Part shown: positions 19,226 through 29,952 of the stretch, piece after piece
How the letters are laid out: each line of letters starts with the position of its first letter
How positions within the stretch are numbered: position 1 is the stretch's first letter
DNA from: an uncultured Photobacterium sp.
Lineage (GTDB): Bacteria > Pseudomonadota > Gammaproteobacteria > Enterobacterales > Vibrionaceae
Assembly (NCBI RefSeq): GCF_947039875.1
Contig: NZ_CAMRAN010000002.1
Span: 103,064-167,063, forward strand
Direction of reading: 5' to 3'
Length of the DNA stretch: 64,000 bases
Position numbers and translations under genes: made by a program
The notes under the pieces: model-generated
Told to the model about the DNA's origin: nothing
Database searches by the model: none
What the model saw: only the letters and a program-made list of their open reading frames with translations

Positions 19226-21892
19226 TTACTCTTGCTCGGTTGAATCGCCTGGTTTTGCATCTGCTGCTGGTAGTTCTGTATTTTCAACAGTCTCACCATC
19301 AACTAATTCAGCATCTTCGATTAATTCAACTTCTGCTGGCTCATCAATACGCTGTAAGCCAACAACTTTTTCGTCTTCGGCAGTACGGATAAGTGTAACA
19401 CCTTGAGTGTTACGACCAACACGACTTACTTCAGCAACACGAGTTCGAACTAATGTACCACCATTGGTGATCATCATAAATTCGTCGCCGTCTTCAGCTT
19501 GAACAGCACCAACAACGCTACCGTTACGTTCAGAGACTTTAATTGAAACAACACCCTGAGTGGCACGGCTCTTCGCCGGGTACTCAGCAAGGCCAGTACG
19601 CTTACCATAACCATTTTCAGTTACTGTAAGAATATCACCTTCGTTGTGTGGCACAATTAGCGAAACAACTTTGTCGCCTTCAGCAAGTTTGATACCACGC
19701 ACACCAGCCGCAGTACGACCCATGCCGCGAACACCGCCTTTCGCATTGCCTTCAGCATCAATCACTGGGCTTTCGTAGAAACGTACTACTTTACCGTATG
19801 CTGAGAACAGCATGATATCGCAGTCACCATCAGTAACATCAACACCGATCAATGAATCGCCTTCACGTAGGTTAACGGCAATAATACCGGCACTACGAGG
19901 GCGACTAAAGTCAGTTAATGGTGTTTTCTTCACAGTACCGTCAGCGGTTGCCATGAAGACAAACTTGTCTTCTGTGTATTCACGCACAGGAAGAATCGCA
20001 GTAATACGCTCATCTTCATCTAGTGGTAAAATGTTCACAATTGGCTTACCACGAGCAGTACGGCTCGCTAATGGTAATTGGTATACTTTCAGCCAGTACA
20101 TACGGCCGCGGCTAGAGAAACATAAAATCGTGTCATGAGTATTAGCAACCAACAAGCGCTCAATGAAGTCTTCTTGCTTCATGCGCGTTGCTGCTTTACC
20201 TTTACCACCACGACGCTGTGCTTCGTAATCGCTTAGAATTTGGTACTTAACGTAACCTTCGTGAGAAAGCGTTACAACAACATCTTCTTTAGTGATCAGA
20301 TCTTCTAAATCAATATCATTGCTTGCAGCTGTGATTTCAGTACGACGTTCATCGTTAAACTGTTCTTTCACTAGCTCTAATTCTTCACGGATCACTTCCA
20401 TCAAACGCTCAGAGCTTGATAGAATGAACATTAATTCAGCAATTTCTTCAAGAAGTTGCTTATATTCTTCAAGAATTTTTCCGTGCTCAAGACCCGTTAG
20501 CTTATGTAAGCGAAGGTCAAGAATAGCTTGCGCTTGTTGTTCAGTTAAGTGGTATAGATTATCACGAATACCAAACTGCTCTTCTAGCCAATCTGGACGC
20601 GCAGCATCTGTACCTGCACGCTCAAGCATTGCAGCAACATTACCCAACTGCCAGCCACGAGCAACTAATGCAGCTTTAGCTTCTGCTGGTGTATTTTCCT
20701 GACGAATTAACTCAATAATTTCGTCGATATTTGCAAGAGCAAGAGCTAAACCTTCAAGAATATGAGCACGATCACGCGCTTTACGCAATTCGAAAATAGT
20801 ACGACGCGTCACCACTTCACGGCGGTGATTAACGAAGCACTTAATCATTTCTTTAAGGTTAAAGATCTTTGGTTGGCCATTATCAAGCGCAACCATGTTG
20901 ATACCAAATGTTGTTTGCAACTGCGTTTGAGCATAAAGATTGTTCAGAACAACTTCACCAACCGCATCACGCTTACACTCGATAACAATACGCATGCCGT
21001 CTTTATCAGACTCATCACGTAGTGCGCTAATGCCTTCAACTTTTTTATCTTTAACAAGCTCAGCAATTTTTTCAATCAAACGCGCTTTGTTAACTTGATA
21101 AGGAATCTCATGAACAATAATGGTTTCACGACCATTCTTTTCAGTTTCGATTTCAGCTTTGGCGCGCATGTAAACTTTACCGCGACCAGTATGGTAAGCA
21201 TCAACAATACCTTTACGGCCATTGATCATCGCAGCAGTTGGGAAGTCAGGGCCTGGAATATATTCCATTAGCTGATCAATAGTGATGCTCTCATCATTGA
21301 TATACGCTAAACAGCCGTCAATCACTTCGCCAAGGTTATGAGGTGGTATGTTCGTTGCCATACCTACCGCAATACCAGAAGAACCGTTCACTAATAAGTT
21401 AGGGATCTTTGTTGGTAAAACCGCTGGTATTTGCTCGGTTCCATCATAGTTAGGAACGTAATCAACCGTTTCTTTGTCTAAATCAGCCAATAATTCATGG
21501 GCAATTTTAGACATACGGACTTCGGTATAACGCATCGCAGCGGCAGAGTCGCCATCGATTGAACCGAAGTTTCCTTGACCATCTACGAGCATGTAGCGTA
21601 GTGAGAACGGCTGTGCCATACGTACGATTGTATCGTATACAGCACTATCACCGTGTGGGTGATACTTACCGATAACATCACCTACCACACGGGCAGATTT
21701 CTTATATGCTTTATTCCAGTCATTGCCTAGCACATTCATCGCGAATAAAACGCGGCGGTGCACAGGCTTAAGGCCATCACGCACATCAGGAAGAGCACGA
21801 CCAACGATAACTGACATCGCATAGTCGAGATAAGAGCTTTTCAGCTCATCTTCAATATTTATGGGCGTGATCTCTTTTGCAAGATCGCTCAT
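19226..21892 (-). CDS. gyrA: DNA gyrase subunit A
   Basis: 888 residues. The N-terminus [47 protein letters not shown] aligns position by position with E. coli GyrA. The catalytic Tyr is in [11 protein letters not shown]. The quinolone region reads [10 protein letters not shown], so Ser83 and Asp87 are both wild type. The C-terminal beta-pinwheel contains the GyrA-box QRRGGKG and ends in an acidic tail of about 35 residues. It is divergent from ubiG, as in E. coli. Confidence 0.98.
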   Translation of the reverse strand: MSDLAKEITPINIEDELKSSYLDYAMSVIVGRALPDVRDGLKPVHRRVLFAMNVLGNDWNKAYKKSARVVGDVIGKYHPHGDSAVYDTIVRMAQPFSLRYMLVDGQGNFGSIDGDSAAAMRYTEVRMSKIAHELLADLDKETVDYVPNYDGTEQIPAVLPTKIPNLLVNGSSGIAVGMATNIPPHNLGEVIDGCLAYINDESITIDQLMEYIPGPDFPTAAMINGRKGIVDAYHTGRGKVYMRAKAEIETEKNGRETIIVHEIPYQVNKARLIEKIAELVKDKKVEGISALRDESDKDGMRIVIECKRDAVGEVVLNNLYAQTQLQTTFGINMVALDNGQPKIFNLKEMIKCFVNHRREVVTRRTIFELRKARDRAHILEGLALALANIDEIIELIRQENTPAEAKAALVARGWQLGNVAAMLERAGTDAARPDWLEEQFGIRDNLYHLTEQQAQAILDLRLHKLTGLEHGKILEEYKQLLEEIAELMFILSSSERLMEVIREELELVKEQFNDERRTEITAASNDIDLEDLITKEDVVVTLSHEGYVKYQILSDYEAQRRGGKGKAATRMKQEDFIERLLVANTHDTILCFSSRGRMYWLKVYQLPLASRTARGKPIVNILPLDEDERITAILPVREYTEDKFVFMATADGTVKKTPLTDFSRPRSAGIIAVNLREGDSLIGVDVTDGDCDIMLFSAYGKVVRFYESPVIDAEGNAKGGVRGMGRTAAGVRGIKLAEGDKVVSLIVPHNEGDILTVTENGYGKRTGLAEYPAKSRATQGVVSIKVSERNGSVVGAVQAEDGDEFMMITNGGTLVRTRVAEVSRVGRNTQGVTLIRTAEDEKVVGLQRIDEPAEVELIEDAELVDGETVENTELPAADAKPGDSTEQE

Positions 21893-22299
21893 GGAGCCAA
21901 TATCCCTCAGGTAATTTCTGTCGTATTTTTATACGTGCAAGGTGCAATAATGTAGCATATTTCAGCCCTAATAGGCACACCTTTCACGACTTATGTTATG
22001 AGTAATTTAGCGGAATTTACAGAAAACAGAAACAAACATCGTCACATCTGTGGATTAACCACATATCATTGTTTATTTATTGTCCATTATACCAACTATC
22101 TTAAACTACTCTTTTTAGCTTATAGAGTATGTAACCACTTGTAAAAACAAGATATAACACAGCTTTATATATGGGATAGCTTAAAATTAACAAAATAAAA
22201 TCAAAAATGCGACATTTGACCATTTATTAATCATTAATATTACGCACACTCTGTGGTGGCTGCATAAATACCGAAAATAGATTTACTGAGGATAAAGTC
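21893..22299. other. Intergenic region upstream of gyrA
   Basis: About 400 AT-rich bases that must hold the gyrA promoter on the minus strand and the promoter of the small ORF on the plus strand. A small hairpin (GTGG-attaa-CCAC near 22051) is visible. I cannot assign promoters with confidence. Confidence 0.4.
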
Positions 22300-22425
22300 A
22301 TGGGGACAGCAACTAATATGATTGGTAAATACATTTTAATGCTCATCCTTACTATTACCACTTTATTTGATGGTATTTTCTCACCTGAACTCATTCCAGC
22401 CACAATCAATAGCTTTGATGAGTAA
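22300..22425 (+). CDS. Small hydrophobic protein, 41 residues, unknown
   Basis: An ORF below the cutoff of the supplied track: MGTATNMIGKYILMLILTITTLFDGIFSPELIPATINSFDE in outline. It has a near-ideal ribosome binding site (GAGG eight bases before the ATG), one predicted membrane helix at about residues 9-27, and a short polar acidic tail. It is followed ten bases later by a 9-bp perfect hairpin. This combination of SD, single helix and terminator is what a real small membrane protein gene looks like. I do not recognise a family. It lies between divergent gyrA and ubiG. Confidence 0.55.
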   Translation: MGTATNMIGKYILMLILTITTLFDGIFSPELIPATINSFDE

Positions 22426-22434
22426 TTCGTAATA

Positions 22435-22467
22435 TCGCCAAGTGACACTGTTGTACTTGGCGAGTTT
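22435..22467 (+). terminator. Hairpin after the small membrane ORF
   Basis: TCGCCAAGT (22435-22443) with ACTTGGCGA (22455-22463), then GTTTC. The T tract is weak. Confidence 0.55.
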
Positions 22468-22587
22468 CATCCTAACGATGATAGCAATCAAATTTTTCTA
22501 TTTGTGTTTGTCGTAGTTATTCTTTGCAACAACGCGTTTATTTCGCATAATAGCCATTACCAATATAAGGAAAATGGCACCACTAAA

Positions 22588-23298
22588 ATGACAAAATCAC
22601 GTAATGTTGACCTTGCAGAAATCGAAAAGTTTGAACAAATAGCTTCACGTTGGTGGGATCTTGAAGGTGAATTTAAGCCGCTTCACCAAATTAACCCGTT
22701 ACGTTTAAATTATATCATTGACCATGCTAATGGCTTATTTGGTAAAAAAATCCTCGACGTGGGTTGTGGTGGTGGCATTTTAGCTGAAAGTATGGCGATT
22801 GAAGGTGCTCATGTAACTGGGCTTGATATGGGTAAAGAACCATTAATAGTTGCTAAACTACATGCATTAGAAACAGGTGTAAAACTCGACTATGTTCAAT
22901 GCACGGCAGAAGAACATGCTGAACATCATCATGACGCTTATGACGTAGTAACCTGTATGGAAATGCTTGAACATGTACCAGATCCAGCATCGGTTATTGC
23001 TTCATGTGCAAAAATGGTCAAGCCTGGCGGACATGTTTTCTTCTCAACATTAAATCGTAATATTAAATCATATTTATTTGCGATTGTTGGCGCTGAGCAT
23101 GTAATGAAATTAGTACCAAAAGGCACCCATGACCATCAAAAGTTTATTCGCCCATCAGAACTAATAACAATGATAGATCAAACGCCATTGCAAGATCGCC
23201 ATATTATTGGGCTTCACTACAATCCCCTCACCAACACCTATAGTCTAGGTAATAACGTTGATGTGAATTATATCGTTCATACGATTAAACCATTGTAA
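22588..23298 (+). CDS. ubiG: Ubiquinone biosynthesis O-methyltransferase
   Basis: 236 residues from MTKSRNVDL at 22588, which aligns with the E. coli protein; the ORF-track start adds 28 implausible residues. UbiG performs both O-methylations of ubiquinone synthesis. The SAM-binding motif is [16 protein letters not shown], and EMLEHVPDP and the C-terminal GLHYNP are conserved. The start codon overlaps the stop of a five-codon ORF (ATGGCACCACTAAAATGA), so initiation may be coupled. Confidence 0.95.
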   Translation: MTKSRNVDLAEIEKFEQIASRWWDLEGEFKPLHQINPLRLNYIIDHANGLFGKKILDVGCGGGILAESMAIEGAHVTGLDMGKEPLIVAKLHALETGVKLDYVQCTAEEHAEHHHDAYDVVTCMEMLEHVPDPASVIASCAKMVKPGGHVFFSTLNRNIKSYLFAIVGAEHVMKLVPKGTHDHQKFIRPSELITMIDQTPLQDRHIIGLHYNPLTNTYSLGNNVDVNYIVHTIKPL

Positions 23299-23596
23299 TT
23301 AATCCCGACTAATGCCCCTATCAATATTAAAGGAGAGCACTTTTCTCCTTTAGCTACATTTCGCTAACAAACACAACAATTTAACAATCAAAAAAAAACA
23401 GTAAGATCAAGGACTATTAACATTTTATTTTGCTAAAAACACTCTTTTAATGACTCAAATTCAAGTATAAAAAGCAATAAAAATAAATTTTATTTATCTG
23501 AAAAAACACCTGAAAAAGCATTGATTTTTACTATCTATTTGATGCTATTCGCTACATCAGTGAGTTGGCACTAACTTTTTTATTGAAATCCCCATG

Positions 23597-23605
23597 TTAT
23601 CCACA
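23597..23605 (+). promoter_or_regulatory. DnaA box upstream of nrdA
   Basis: TTATCCACA is a perfect match to the consensus DnaA box. DnaA boxes upstream of nrdAB are known in E. coli, where they tie ribonucleotide reductase expression to replication initiation. Confidence 0.6.
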
Positions 23606-23642
23606 GCTGCTCAAAAAATACCATCTTGCAAAACCACGCATT

Positions 23643-23690
23643 CACCACTATCTTGTAAGCACTTTCGCTCAACACCCCAACATGTAGTGT
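23643..23690 (+). promoter_or_regulatory. Candidate pair of NrdR boxes at the nrdA promoter
   Basis: The downstream site CCCCAACATGTAGTGT (23675-23690) matches the NrdR consensus acaCwAtATaTwGtgt at about 12 of 16 positions. A weaker site (CACCACTATCTTGTAA, 23643-23658) lies 32 bases upstream, the three-turn spacing typical of NrdR pairs. TATAAT at 23711-23716 is a candidate -10, so the sites would overlap the -35 region as expected for repression. Confidence 0.45.
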
Positions 23691-23797
23691 TTTTGCTGAA
23701 TAACGATATTTATAATAAAGATCACATTCTTTGCTAATCTAATAGATAAATTGCAAAAAAATATCATCTGCAAGGAAAACTGGGAAAATAATAACAA

Positions 23798-26065
23798 ATG
23801 ACTCAACAACTAACAGTTACCAAGCGCAACGGTCGTAAAGAACTTATCGATCTCGACAAGATCCACCGTGTTATAGACTGGGCTGCAGAAGGCTTAGAAA
23901 ATGTATCGGTATCCCAAGTCGAACTCAAGTCACACATCCAGTTTTATGACGGTATTCGTACTGATGATATTCACGAAACTATCATTAAGGCTGCGGCAGA
24001 TCTGATCTCAGAAGAAACGCCAGACTACCAATACCTTGCTGCTCGATTGGCAATTTTCCACCTTCGTAAAAAAGCCTATGGTCAATTTGAGCCACCAACA
24101 TTGTTTAGCCACGTAAAAAACTTAGTTGAAAAAGGTAAGTACGATAGTCATCTACTTGACGATTACACCGAAGAAGAATTTGCAGTGATGGATACATTTA
24201 TCGATCACTGGCGCGACATGAATTTCTCTTATGCGGCGGTTAAGCAACTTGAAGGAAAATACCTCGTTCAAAACCGTGTATCTGGTGAAATTTTCGAAAG
24301 CGCACAGTTCCTTTATGTATTAATCGCAGCTGCATTATTTAATAAATACCCAAAAGAAACGCGCCTTGATTACATTAAGCGTTTTTATGATGCTTCATCA
24401 ACATTCAAAATTTCATTACCGACACCAATTATGTCTGGTGTACGTACGCCTACTCGTCAATTTAGCTCATGTGTGTTGATCGAATGTGATGACAGCCTTG
24501 ACTCAATTAACGCAACAGCAAGCTCTATTGTACGTTATGTATCACAACGAGCAGGTATTGGTATTAACGCTGGTCGAATTCGTGCATTAGGTTCTGAAAT
24601 TCGTGGTGGTGAAGCATTCCACACCGGTTGTATCCCTTTCTACAAATACTTTCAAACAGCGGTTAAATGCTGCTCTCAAGGTGGTGTTCGTGGTGGCGCA
24701 GCAACATTATTCTACCCTATTTGGCACCGCGAAGTTGAATCACTATTAGTATTAAAGAATAACCGTGGTGTTGAAGAAAACCGTGTTCGTCATATGGACT
24801 ACGGTGTACAAATCAACCGCCTAATGTATACCCGTTTAATCAAAGGCCAGAACATTTCATTGTTCTCTCCTTCTGATGTTCCAGGGCTATACGATGCGTT
24901 TTTTGCAGACCAAGTTGAATTTGAACGCTTATATAACTTGTATGAACAAGACGACAGCATCAAAAAACAGTCGATCAAAGCAATCGAACTATTTTCACTA
25001 TTGATGCAAGAGCGTGCTTCAACAGGCCGAATCTATATTCAAAACGTTGACCACTGTAATACGCACAGTCCATTTGATCCTGCAGTAGCGCCAATTCGTC
25101 AATCAAACTTATGTCTTGAGATTGCATTACCAACCAAGCCATTGAAAAATGTTGAAGACGAAAATGGTGAAATCGCGTTATGTACATTATCCGCATTTAA
25201 CTTAGGTGCGATTGATAGCTTAGATGATTTAGAAGAGCTTGCTGAACTAACAGTTCGTGCACTTGATGCTCTGTTAGATTATCAAGACTACCCATTACCT
25301 GCCGCACGTCGTTCAACCATGAACCGCCGTACATTGGGTGTTGGTGTGATTAACTTTGCTTACTACTTAGCAAAACACGGTGTTCGTTATTCCGATGGTA
25401 GTGCAAATAACCTAACTCATGAAGCTTTTGAAGCTATTCAATATTACCTATTGAAAGCATCAATGAACCTAGCTAAAGAATACGGTGCTTGTCCGTTATT
25501 TAACGAGACCACTTATTCGCAAGGTATTTTACCTATCGATACTTATAAAAAAGAAATCGATAATATTTGTAATGCTGAATTACATTATGATTGGGAAACA
25601 TTACGTGAAGAGATCAAAACTCATGGTCTACGTAACTCAACCCTTTCAGCACTGATGCCATCAGAAACATCATCGCAAATCTCAAATGCGACCAATGGTA
25701 TTGAGCCACCTCGAGGATACGTTTCCGTTAAAGCATCAAAAGATGGTATCCTCAAGCAAGTTGTTCCAGAGTTTGCAAAATACAAAGATAACTATGAGTT
25801 ACTTTGGAATATTGGCAGCAACGATGGCTACCTACAACTTGTTGGCATTATGCAGAAGTTTATTGATCAGGCTATCTCAGCAAATACGAACTATGATCCA
25901 AGTAAGCAACCTGGCGGCAGAGTTCCAATGAAACTGCTACTAAAAGATCTGCTAAATGCCTATAAATTAGGTGTTAAGACACTGTACTACCATAACACTC
26001 GCGATGGCGCAGCGGACAGCCAAAGCGATCTAAGTGACGATGATTGTACAAGTTGTAAAATTTAA
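23798..26065 (+). CDS. nrdA: Class Ia ribonucleotide reductase, alpha subunit
   Basis: 755 residues. It reduces ribonucleoside diphosphates to deoxynucleotides. An N-terminal ATP-cone (about 1-90, VTKRNGRKELIDLDKIHRVIDWAAEGL) provides dATP feedback. The active-site cysteines are in FSSCVLIECDDSLDS and SNLCLEIALP, and the radical-transfer tyrosines near the C-terminus are in GVKTLYYHNTRDG. The protein ends in CTSCKI, the redox-active swinging-arm cysteine pair. It is the first gene of nrdA-nrdB-yfaE. Confidence 0.98.
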   Translation: MTQQLTVTKRNGRKELIDLDKIHRVIDWAAEGLENVSVSQVELKSHIQFYDGIRTDDIHETIIKAAADLISEETPDYQYLAARLAIFHLRKKAYGQFEPPTLFSHVKNLVEKGKYDSHLLDDYTEEEFAVMDTFIDHWRDMNFSYAAVKQLEGKYLVQNRVSGEIFESAQFLYVLIAAALFNKYPKETRLDYIKRFYDASSTFKISLPTPIMSGVRTPTRQFSSCVLIECDDSLDSINATASSIVRYVSQRAGIGINAGRIRALGSEIRGGEAFHTGCIPFYKYFQTAVKCCSQGGVRGGAATLFYPIWHREVESLLVLKNNRGVEENRVRHMDYGVQINRLMYTRLIKGQNISLFSPSDVPGLYDAFFADQVEFERLYNLYEQDDSIKKQSIKAIELFSLLMQERASTGRIYIQNVDHCNTHSPFDPAVAPIRQSNLCLEIALPTKPLKNVEDENGEIALCTLSAFNLGAIDSLDDLEELAELTVRALDALLDYQDYPLPAARRSTMNRRTLGVGVINFAYYLAKHGVRYSDGSANNLTHEAFEAIQYYLLKASMNLAKEYGACPLFNETTYSQGILPIDTYKKEIDNICNAELHYDWETLREEIKTHGLRNSTLSALMPSETSSQISNATNGIEPPRGYVSVKASKDGILKQVVPEFAKYKDNYELLWNIGSNDGYLQLVGIMQKFIDQAISANTNYDPSKQPGGRVPMKLLLKDLLNAYKLGVKTLYYHNTRDGAADSQSDLSDDDCTSCKI

Positions 26066-26110
26066 GTATTAAAAGGGAGCCGCATGGCTCCCCTTTATTT
26101 TGAGGATATC

Positions 26111-27244
26111 ATGGCCTACAGTACTTTTTGTCAAACAAGCAACGATCAACTTAAAGAACCGATGTTCTTTGGGCAATCGGTCAATGTTGCGCGTTATGAC
26201 CAGCAAAAATTTGAAATTTTTGAAAGACTTATCGAAAAACAGTTAAGCTTCTTTTGGCGTCCAGAGGAAGTTGATGTATCGGGTGATCGCATTGATTACA
26301 ATAATTTACCCGATCATGAAAAACATATTTTCATCAGTAATTTAAAATACCAAACATTGCTTGATTCTATTCAAGGACGTAGTCCAAACGTAGCATTATT
26401 GCCGATCGTTTCACTGCCAGAATTAGAAACATGGATTGAAACATGGTCGTTTTCAGAAACGATCCATTCACGCTCTTATACGCACATTATTCGTAATATC
26501 ATCAATAATCCATCAATTATTTTTGATGATATTGTTAGAAATGAACATATCATTAAGCGTGCTGGCGATATTTCTAAGTACTACGATGATTTAATTACTG
26601 CAACCAATGATTATCACCGTTATGGTGAAGGCCAGCATTCTGCCGATGGTATTGCTTTCACTGTTGATCTCCATGAAATCAAAAAGAAACTGTACTTGTG
26701 CCTAATGTCAGTTAACGCACTAGAAGCGATCCGTTTCTATGTCAGTTTCGCATGTTCATTTGCTTTTGCTGAACGTGAATTAATGGAAGGCAATGCAAAA
26801 ATAATTAAGCTAATTGCACGTGATGAAGCATTACACTTAACGGGTACTCAACATATGTTGAACTTGTTACGTAATGGTCATGACGATCCACAAATGGCAA
26901 TTATTGCAGCGGAATGTGAAGAAGAATGTTTCAACATCTTTAAAGCTGCAGCAGAGCAAGAAAAAGAATGGGCTGAATACCTCTTTAAAGATGGTTCGAT
27001 GATTGGCTTAAACAAAGAAATTTTGTGTCAGTACGTTGAATACATTACAAATCTACGTATGACCGCAGTGGGTCTACGTCCAGCTTATGATGGTGCCAAC
27101 CAAAATCCAATTCCATGGATAAATTCTTGGTTATCATCAGATAACGTTCAAGTTGCGCCTCAAGAAGCTGAAATAAGCTCTTATCTTGTTGGTCAGATCG
27201 ACAATGATATTAGTGCCAATGATCTTGGTGACTTTGAATTGTGA
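26111..27244 (+). CDS. nrdB: Class Ia ribonucleotide reductase, beta subunit
   Basis: 377 residues from the ATG at 26111 ([22 protein letters not shown]), which has GAGG six bases upstream and aligns with E. coli NrdB; the ORF-track start adds nine residues. It houses the di-iron tyrosyl radical: [10 protein letters not shown] contains the metal ligands and radical tyrosine, and [13 protein letters not shown] the second ligand set. It ends in NDLGDFEL, the tail that docks on NrdA. The gene overlaps yfaE by 4 bases. Confidence 0.97.
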   Translation: MAYSTFCQTSNDQLKEPMFFGQSVNVARYDQQKFEIFERLIEKQLSFFWRPEEVDVSGDRIDYNNLPDHEKHIFISNLKYQTLLDSIQGRSPNVALLPIVSLPELETWIETWSFSETIHSRSYTHIIRNIINNPSIIFDDIVRNEHIIKRAGDISKYYDDLITATNDYHRYGEGQHSADGIAFTVDLHEIKKKLYLCLMSVNALEAIRFYVSFACSFAFAERELMEGNAKIIKLIARDEALHLTGTQHMLNLLRNGHDDPQMAIIAAECEEECFNIFKAAAEQEKEWAEYLFKDGSMIGLNKEILCQYVEYITNLRMTAVGLRPAYDGANQNPIPWINSWLSSDNVQVAPQEAEISSYLVGQIDNDISANDLGDFEL

Positions 27245-27534
27245 GTCAACTAACCATAACGGTTAACGGTATTAAGGTTTGTGGTAATCGCCACGAACCT
27301 TTATTAACCCAGTTAGAAAAAGCCGGTATTAAACCTGAATATCAATGTCGCAATGGCATATGTGGCATTTGTCGTTGCAAACTGGTTTCAGGCACTGTGA
27401 CTCAACCAGAAACGTTGGCTTTTGTTGGTCCAAATGAAATATTAAGTTGTTGCTCAATGCCACAGCAGAATATTGAAATTAATTTTAATTATCAATTAAA
27501 TATTCAACAACACCCCATTAAAATAGCCCTTTAA
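27241..27534 (+). CDS. yfaE: YfaE, 2Fe-2S ferredoxin maintaining NrdB
   Basis: 97 residues with a GTG start overlapping the nrdB stop. The cluster-binding cysteines are in [11 protein letters not shown] and the fourth in LSCCSMP. In E. coli YfaE supplies electrons to assemble and regenerate the NrdB diferric-tyrosyl cofactor. The overlap and operon position support the same role. Confidence 0.94.
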   Translation: MSQLTITVNGIKVCGNRHEPLLTQLEKAGIKPEYQCRNGICGICRCKLVSGTVTQPETLAFVGPNEILSCCSMPQQNIEINFNYQLNIQQHPIKIAL

Positions 27535-27581
27535 ATTATCCGATATCTTAGATCAGGATAAACAATAAAGGGCTGTTTTTT
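27525..27581 (+). terminator. Terminator of the nrdA-nrdB-yfaE operon
   Basis: AGCCCTTTA (27525-27533) pairs with TAAAGGGCT (27566-27574), followed by GTTTTTT. The stem overlaps the yfaE stop and the loop is long (32 bases). Confidence 0.6.
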
Positions 27582-27605
27582 ATTATCAGCTATAACTATA
27601 GATAA

Positions 27606-29903
27606 CTACTTCACACACATTACATGATAAACACCATCTTCAACTTCAGTCCCTTCAGTTTCATGCTCAAAACCTGGGAATTCTTTATCCCAAATTTCTA
27701 AACTATGTAAATAACCAATTTGAGGGCTATTTTCATCACCAAAGTTCTCACCAGACATCAGCATTGGAATACCCGGAGGATAAGGAATAACGGCATTTGC
27801 AGCTATTCGTCCTTGCAGTTTGTTAGATGGCACCATCTCAACATTATCATCCACTATCGCTTCAAACGCAGCACGTGGTGTAATATCCGCTTTTGGCAAC
27901 GTCGAATAAGCCGCATTTAACATTTCAGATGGTGTATGGGTTTTCAGATAAGTAAACATTTTATCACCCAAATCTTTTAGGCCTAAATCACCATAAACTT
28001 GAGGGTGACTTGCAGCGAGATCAGGTAATACTGATTTCAGTGGAGTATTATTATCATAATGGGTTTTAAAACTCAGTAAAGTGTTCACTAAGGTTGCCCA
28101 CTTACCTTTGGTTATCCCCATTGAGAACAAGAACATAACTTGAAAATCAGTAGTACGAGTTGGCACAATACCAAACCGAGTAAGATATTGAGTGACTAAC
28201 GCCGCAGGAACACCAGTATCAAGTAACTTACCATCATCTCCCATACCTGGTGCTAATATACTGACTTTAATAGGATCGAGCATACACCAATCTTTTGGAA
28301 TATCATCAAAGCCATGCCATTTATCACCCGGCTTCATGATCCAGAAATCTTGGTTAGTGGCTAAGAGTTCTGCAGGTGCATCTTCAAAGCCATATTCAAT
28401 CCCCGTTTCAGGATCAATAATAGATTCTGCATTCCATGGTTTAAAGAACCAATCACCATCAGCAACAAACTCTCGATGTAAACGTCCCATTGCTTGGCGG
28501 TAATCCACGGCTTCTTTTATGACTTCATTAGTTAATGATTCACCACGATTTCCCGCCATTTGTGATACTGCAATATCATTTGAAACACTTATTGCATATA
28601 ACGGCGATGTCGTCGCATGCATCATGTATGACTGATTAAAACGCTCAAAACTAATATGATCTTTACCATTACGAACGTGGATCCATGAGGCTTGAGACAA
28701 TGCATTTAATAATTTATGAGTTGAGTGCGTTGCAAATACTGTCGGCCCATCATCAGGAGTATCTTGTGGCTCGCCACGCATTGCAAAATGATCGGTATAA
28801 ATAGGGTTAAAACGTGCATAGCCATACCATGCTTCATCAAAGTGGATACGGTTACTACTCTCACTTAAAATATCTTGCGCACGCTTAGCGTTGTAACATA
28901 AACCATCATAAGTACAATTTGTAACAACAGCATATGTTGCCATTCCACCCGCAAGATCTTTTGTTAATTCACTACTTTGTGCCGATTTCTTTAACCCTTC
29001 TGGCGACATTTGATCAGGATAAATCGGTCCAATAATGCCATAACGATTTCGGGTTGGCACCATATAAACAGGTAATGCCCCGGTTAACATTAGTCCTTGT
29101 TCTATAGATTTATGACAATTTCGATCACAAATTGCGAGCGTATTTTCTCGCATACAAATTTGCATAATGGTACGGTTAGCACCTGAAGTACCCGTTACCA
29201 ATGAATAAGACTTATCGGCTCCAAATACTTTTGCAGCATAGTCCTCACTTTCACCAAAAGCACCGGTGTGATCAAGTAATGATCCTAAAGAACCTCGTTC
29301 AATCCCCATATCTGAACGGAACAGCCCTTCACCATAATAATTATAAAACCGCTGACCTTCTGGTGTTTTAAGAAAACCAACCCCACCTTGGTGACCTGGT
29401 GCTGCCCACGAATATTCATGAACACTGTCATATTTCATCATTGCATTAGCAAGTGGCGGTAATAACTGCTCACGATAACGTTGCATAGCCGCAATCGCTC
29501 GCCCAGCCATAAAATCAGAGGTGTCTTCTAAAATCCATGCAAACTCACTGACTAATGACATTAAATGGCGATCAACCGTTAAGGTCATTTTCTTCCGTTC
29601 TGCGAGTAAGAAAACTGGAACACCTTGCTGACGTTGATTTAATTTTTCAATGAGAGAAAAGAACATATCATTCTCTTCTTGTTGCTGACCGGTCATGCTT
29701 GAAGTCAACATAAAGCAATCAACAGCCATATTGACATTAAGCATTGAATAACAATCATCGTAAGTAGATGCTTTGACGACAATAATTGATTCATCTTCAA
29801 ATTGTTCAACTAAACGGTCAATGGCATTTGCAACCACCCCCGTAGCTTGAGAATTATCAAAAATTAATACTCTCATATGTTTACCATAATTCAACATATA
29901 CAA
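27606..29903 (-). CDS. adiA: Biodegradative arginine decarboxylase
   Basis: 765 residues, nearly collinear with E. coli AdiA. It decarboxylates arginine to agmatine, consuming a proton. The PLP lysine is in ATHSTHKLLNALSQ, and EYSWAAPGHQGGVGF and RNCHKSIEQGLMLTGA are subfamily signatures. The N-terminal wing domain covers about residues 10-135. AAGGGATTGT supports the start at 29903 or the ATG at 29897, although family alignment begins at MRVLIFD (29876). It lies 49 bases downstream of the antiporter gene on the same strand, so the two form one acid-resistance operon. Confidence 0.94.
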   Translation of the reverse strand: MYMLNYGKHMRVLIFDNSQATGVVANAIDRLVEQFEDESIIVVKASTYDDCYSMLNVNMAVDCFMLTSSMTGQQQEENDMFFSLIEKLNQRQQGVPVFLLAERKKMTLTVDRHLMSLVSEFAWILEDTSDFMAGRAIAAMQRYREQLLPPLANAMMKYDSVHEYSWAAPGHQGGVGFLKTPEGQRFYNYYGEGLFRSDMGIERGSLGSLLDHTGAFGESEDYAAKVFGADKSYSLVTGTSGANRTIMQICMRENTLAICDRNCHKSIEQGLMLTGALPVYMVPTRNRYGIIGPIYPDQMSPEGLKKSAQSSELTKDLAGGMATYAVVTNCTYDGLCYNAKRAQDILSESSNRIHFDEAWYGYARFNPIYTDHFAMRGEPQDTPDDGPTVFATHSTHKLLNALSQASWIHVRNGKDHISFERFNQSYMMHATTSPLYAISVSNDIAVSQMAGNRGESLTNEVIKEAVDYRQAMGRLHREFVADGDWFFKPWNAESIIDPETGIEYGFEDAPAELLATNQDFWIMKPGDKWHGFDDIPKDWCMLDPIKVSILAPGMGDDGKLLDTGVPAALVTQYLTRFGIVPTRTTDFQVMFLFSMGITKGKWATLVNTLLSFKTHYDNNTPLKSVLPDLAASHPQVYGDLGLKDLGDKMFTYLKTHTPSEMLNAAYSTLPKADITPRAAFEAIVDDNVEMVPSNKLQGRIAANAVIPYPPGIPMLMSGENFGDENSPQIGYLHSLEIWDKEFPGFEHETEGTEVEDGVYHVMCVK

Positions 29904-29952
29904 TCCCTTACTTTAAGATTAATAATTAAGATTTCGTTTAATACAATAAAAC

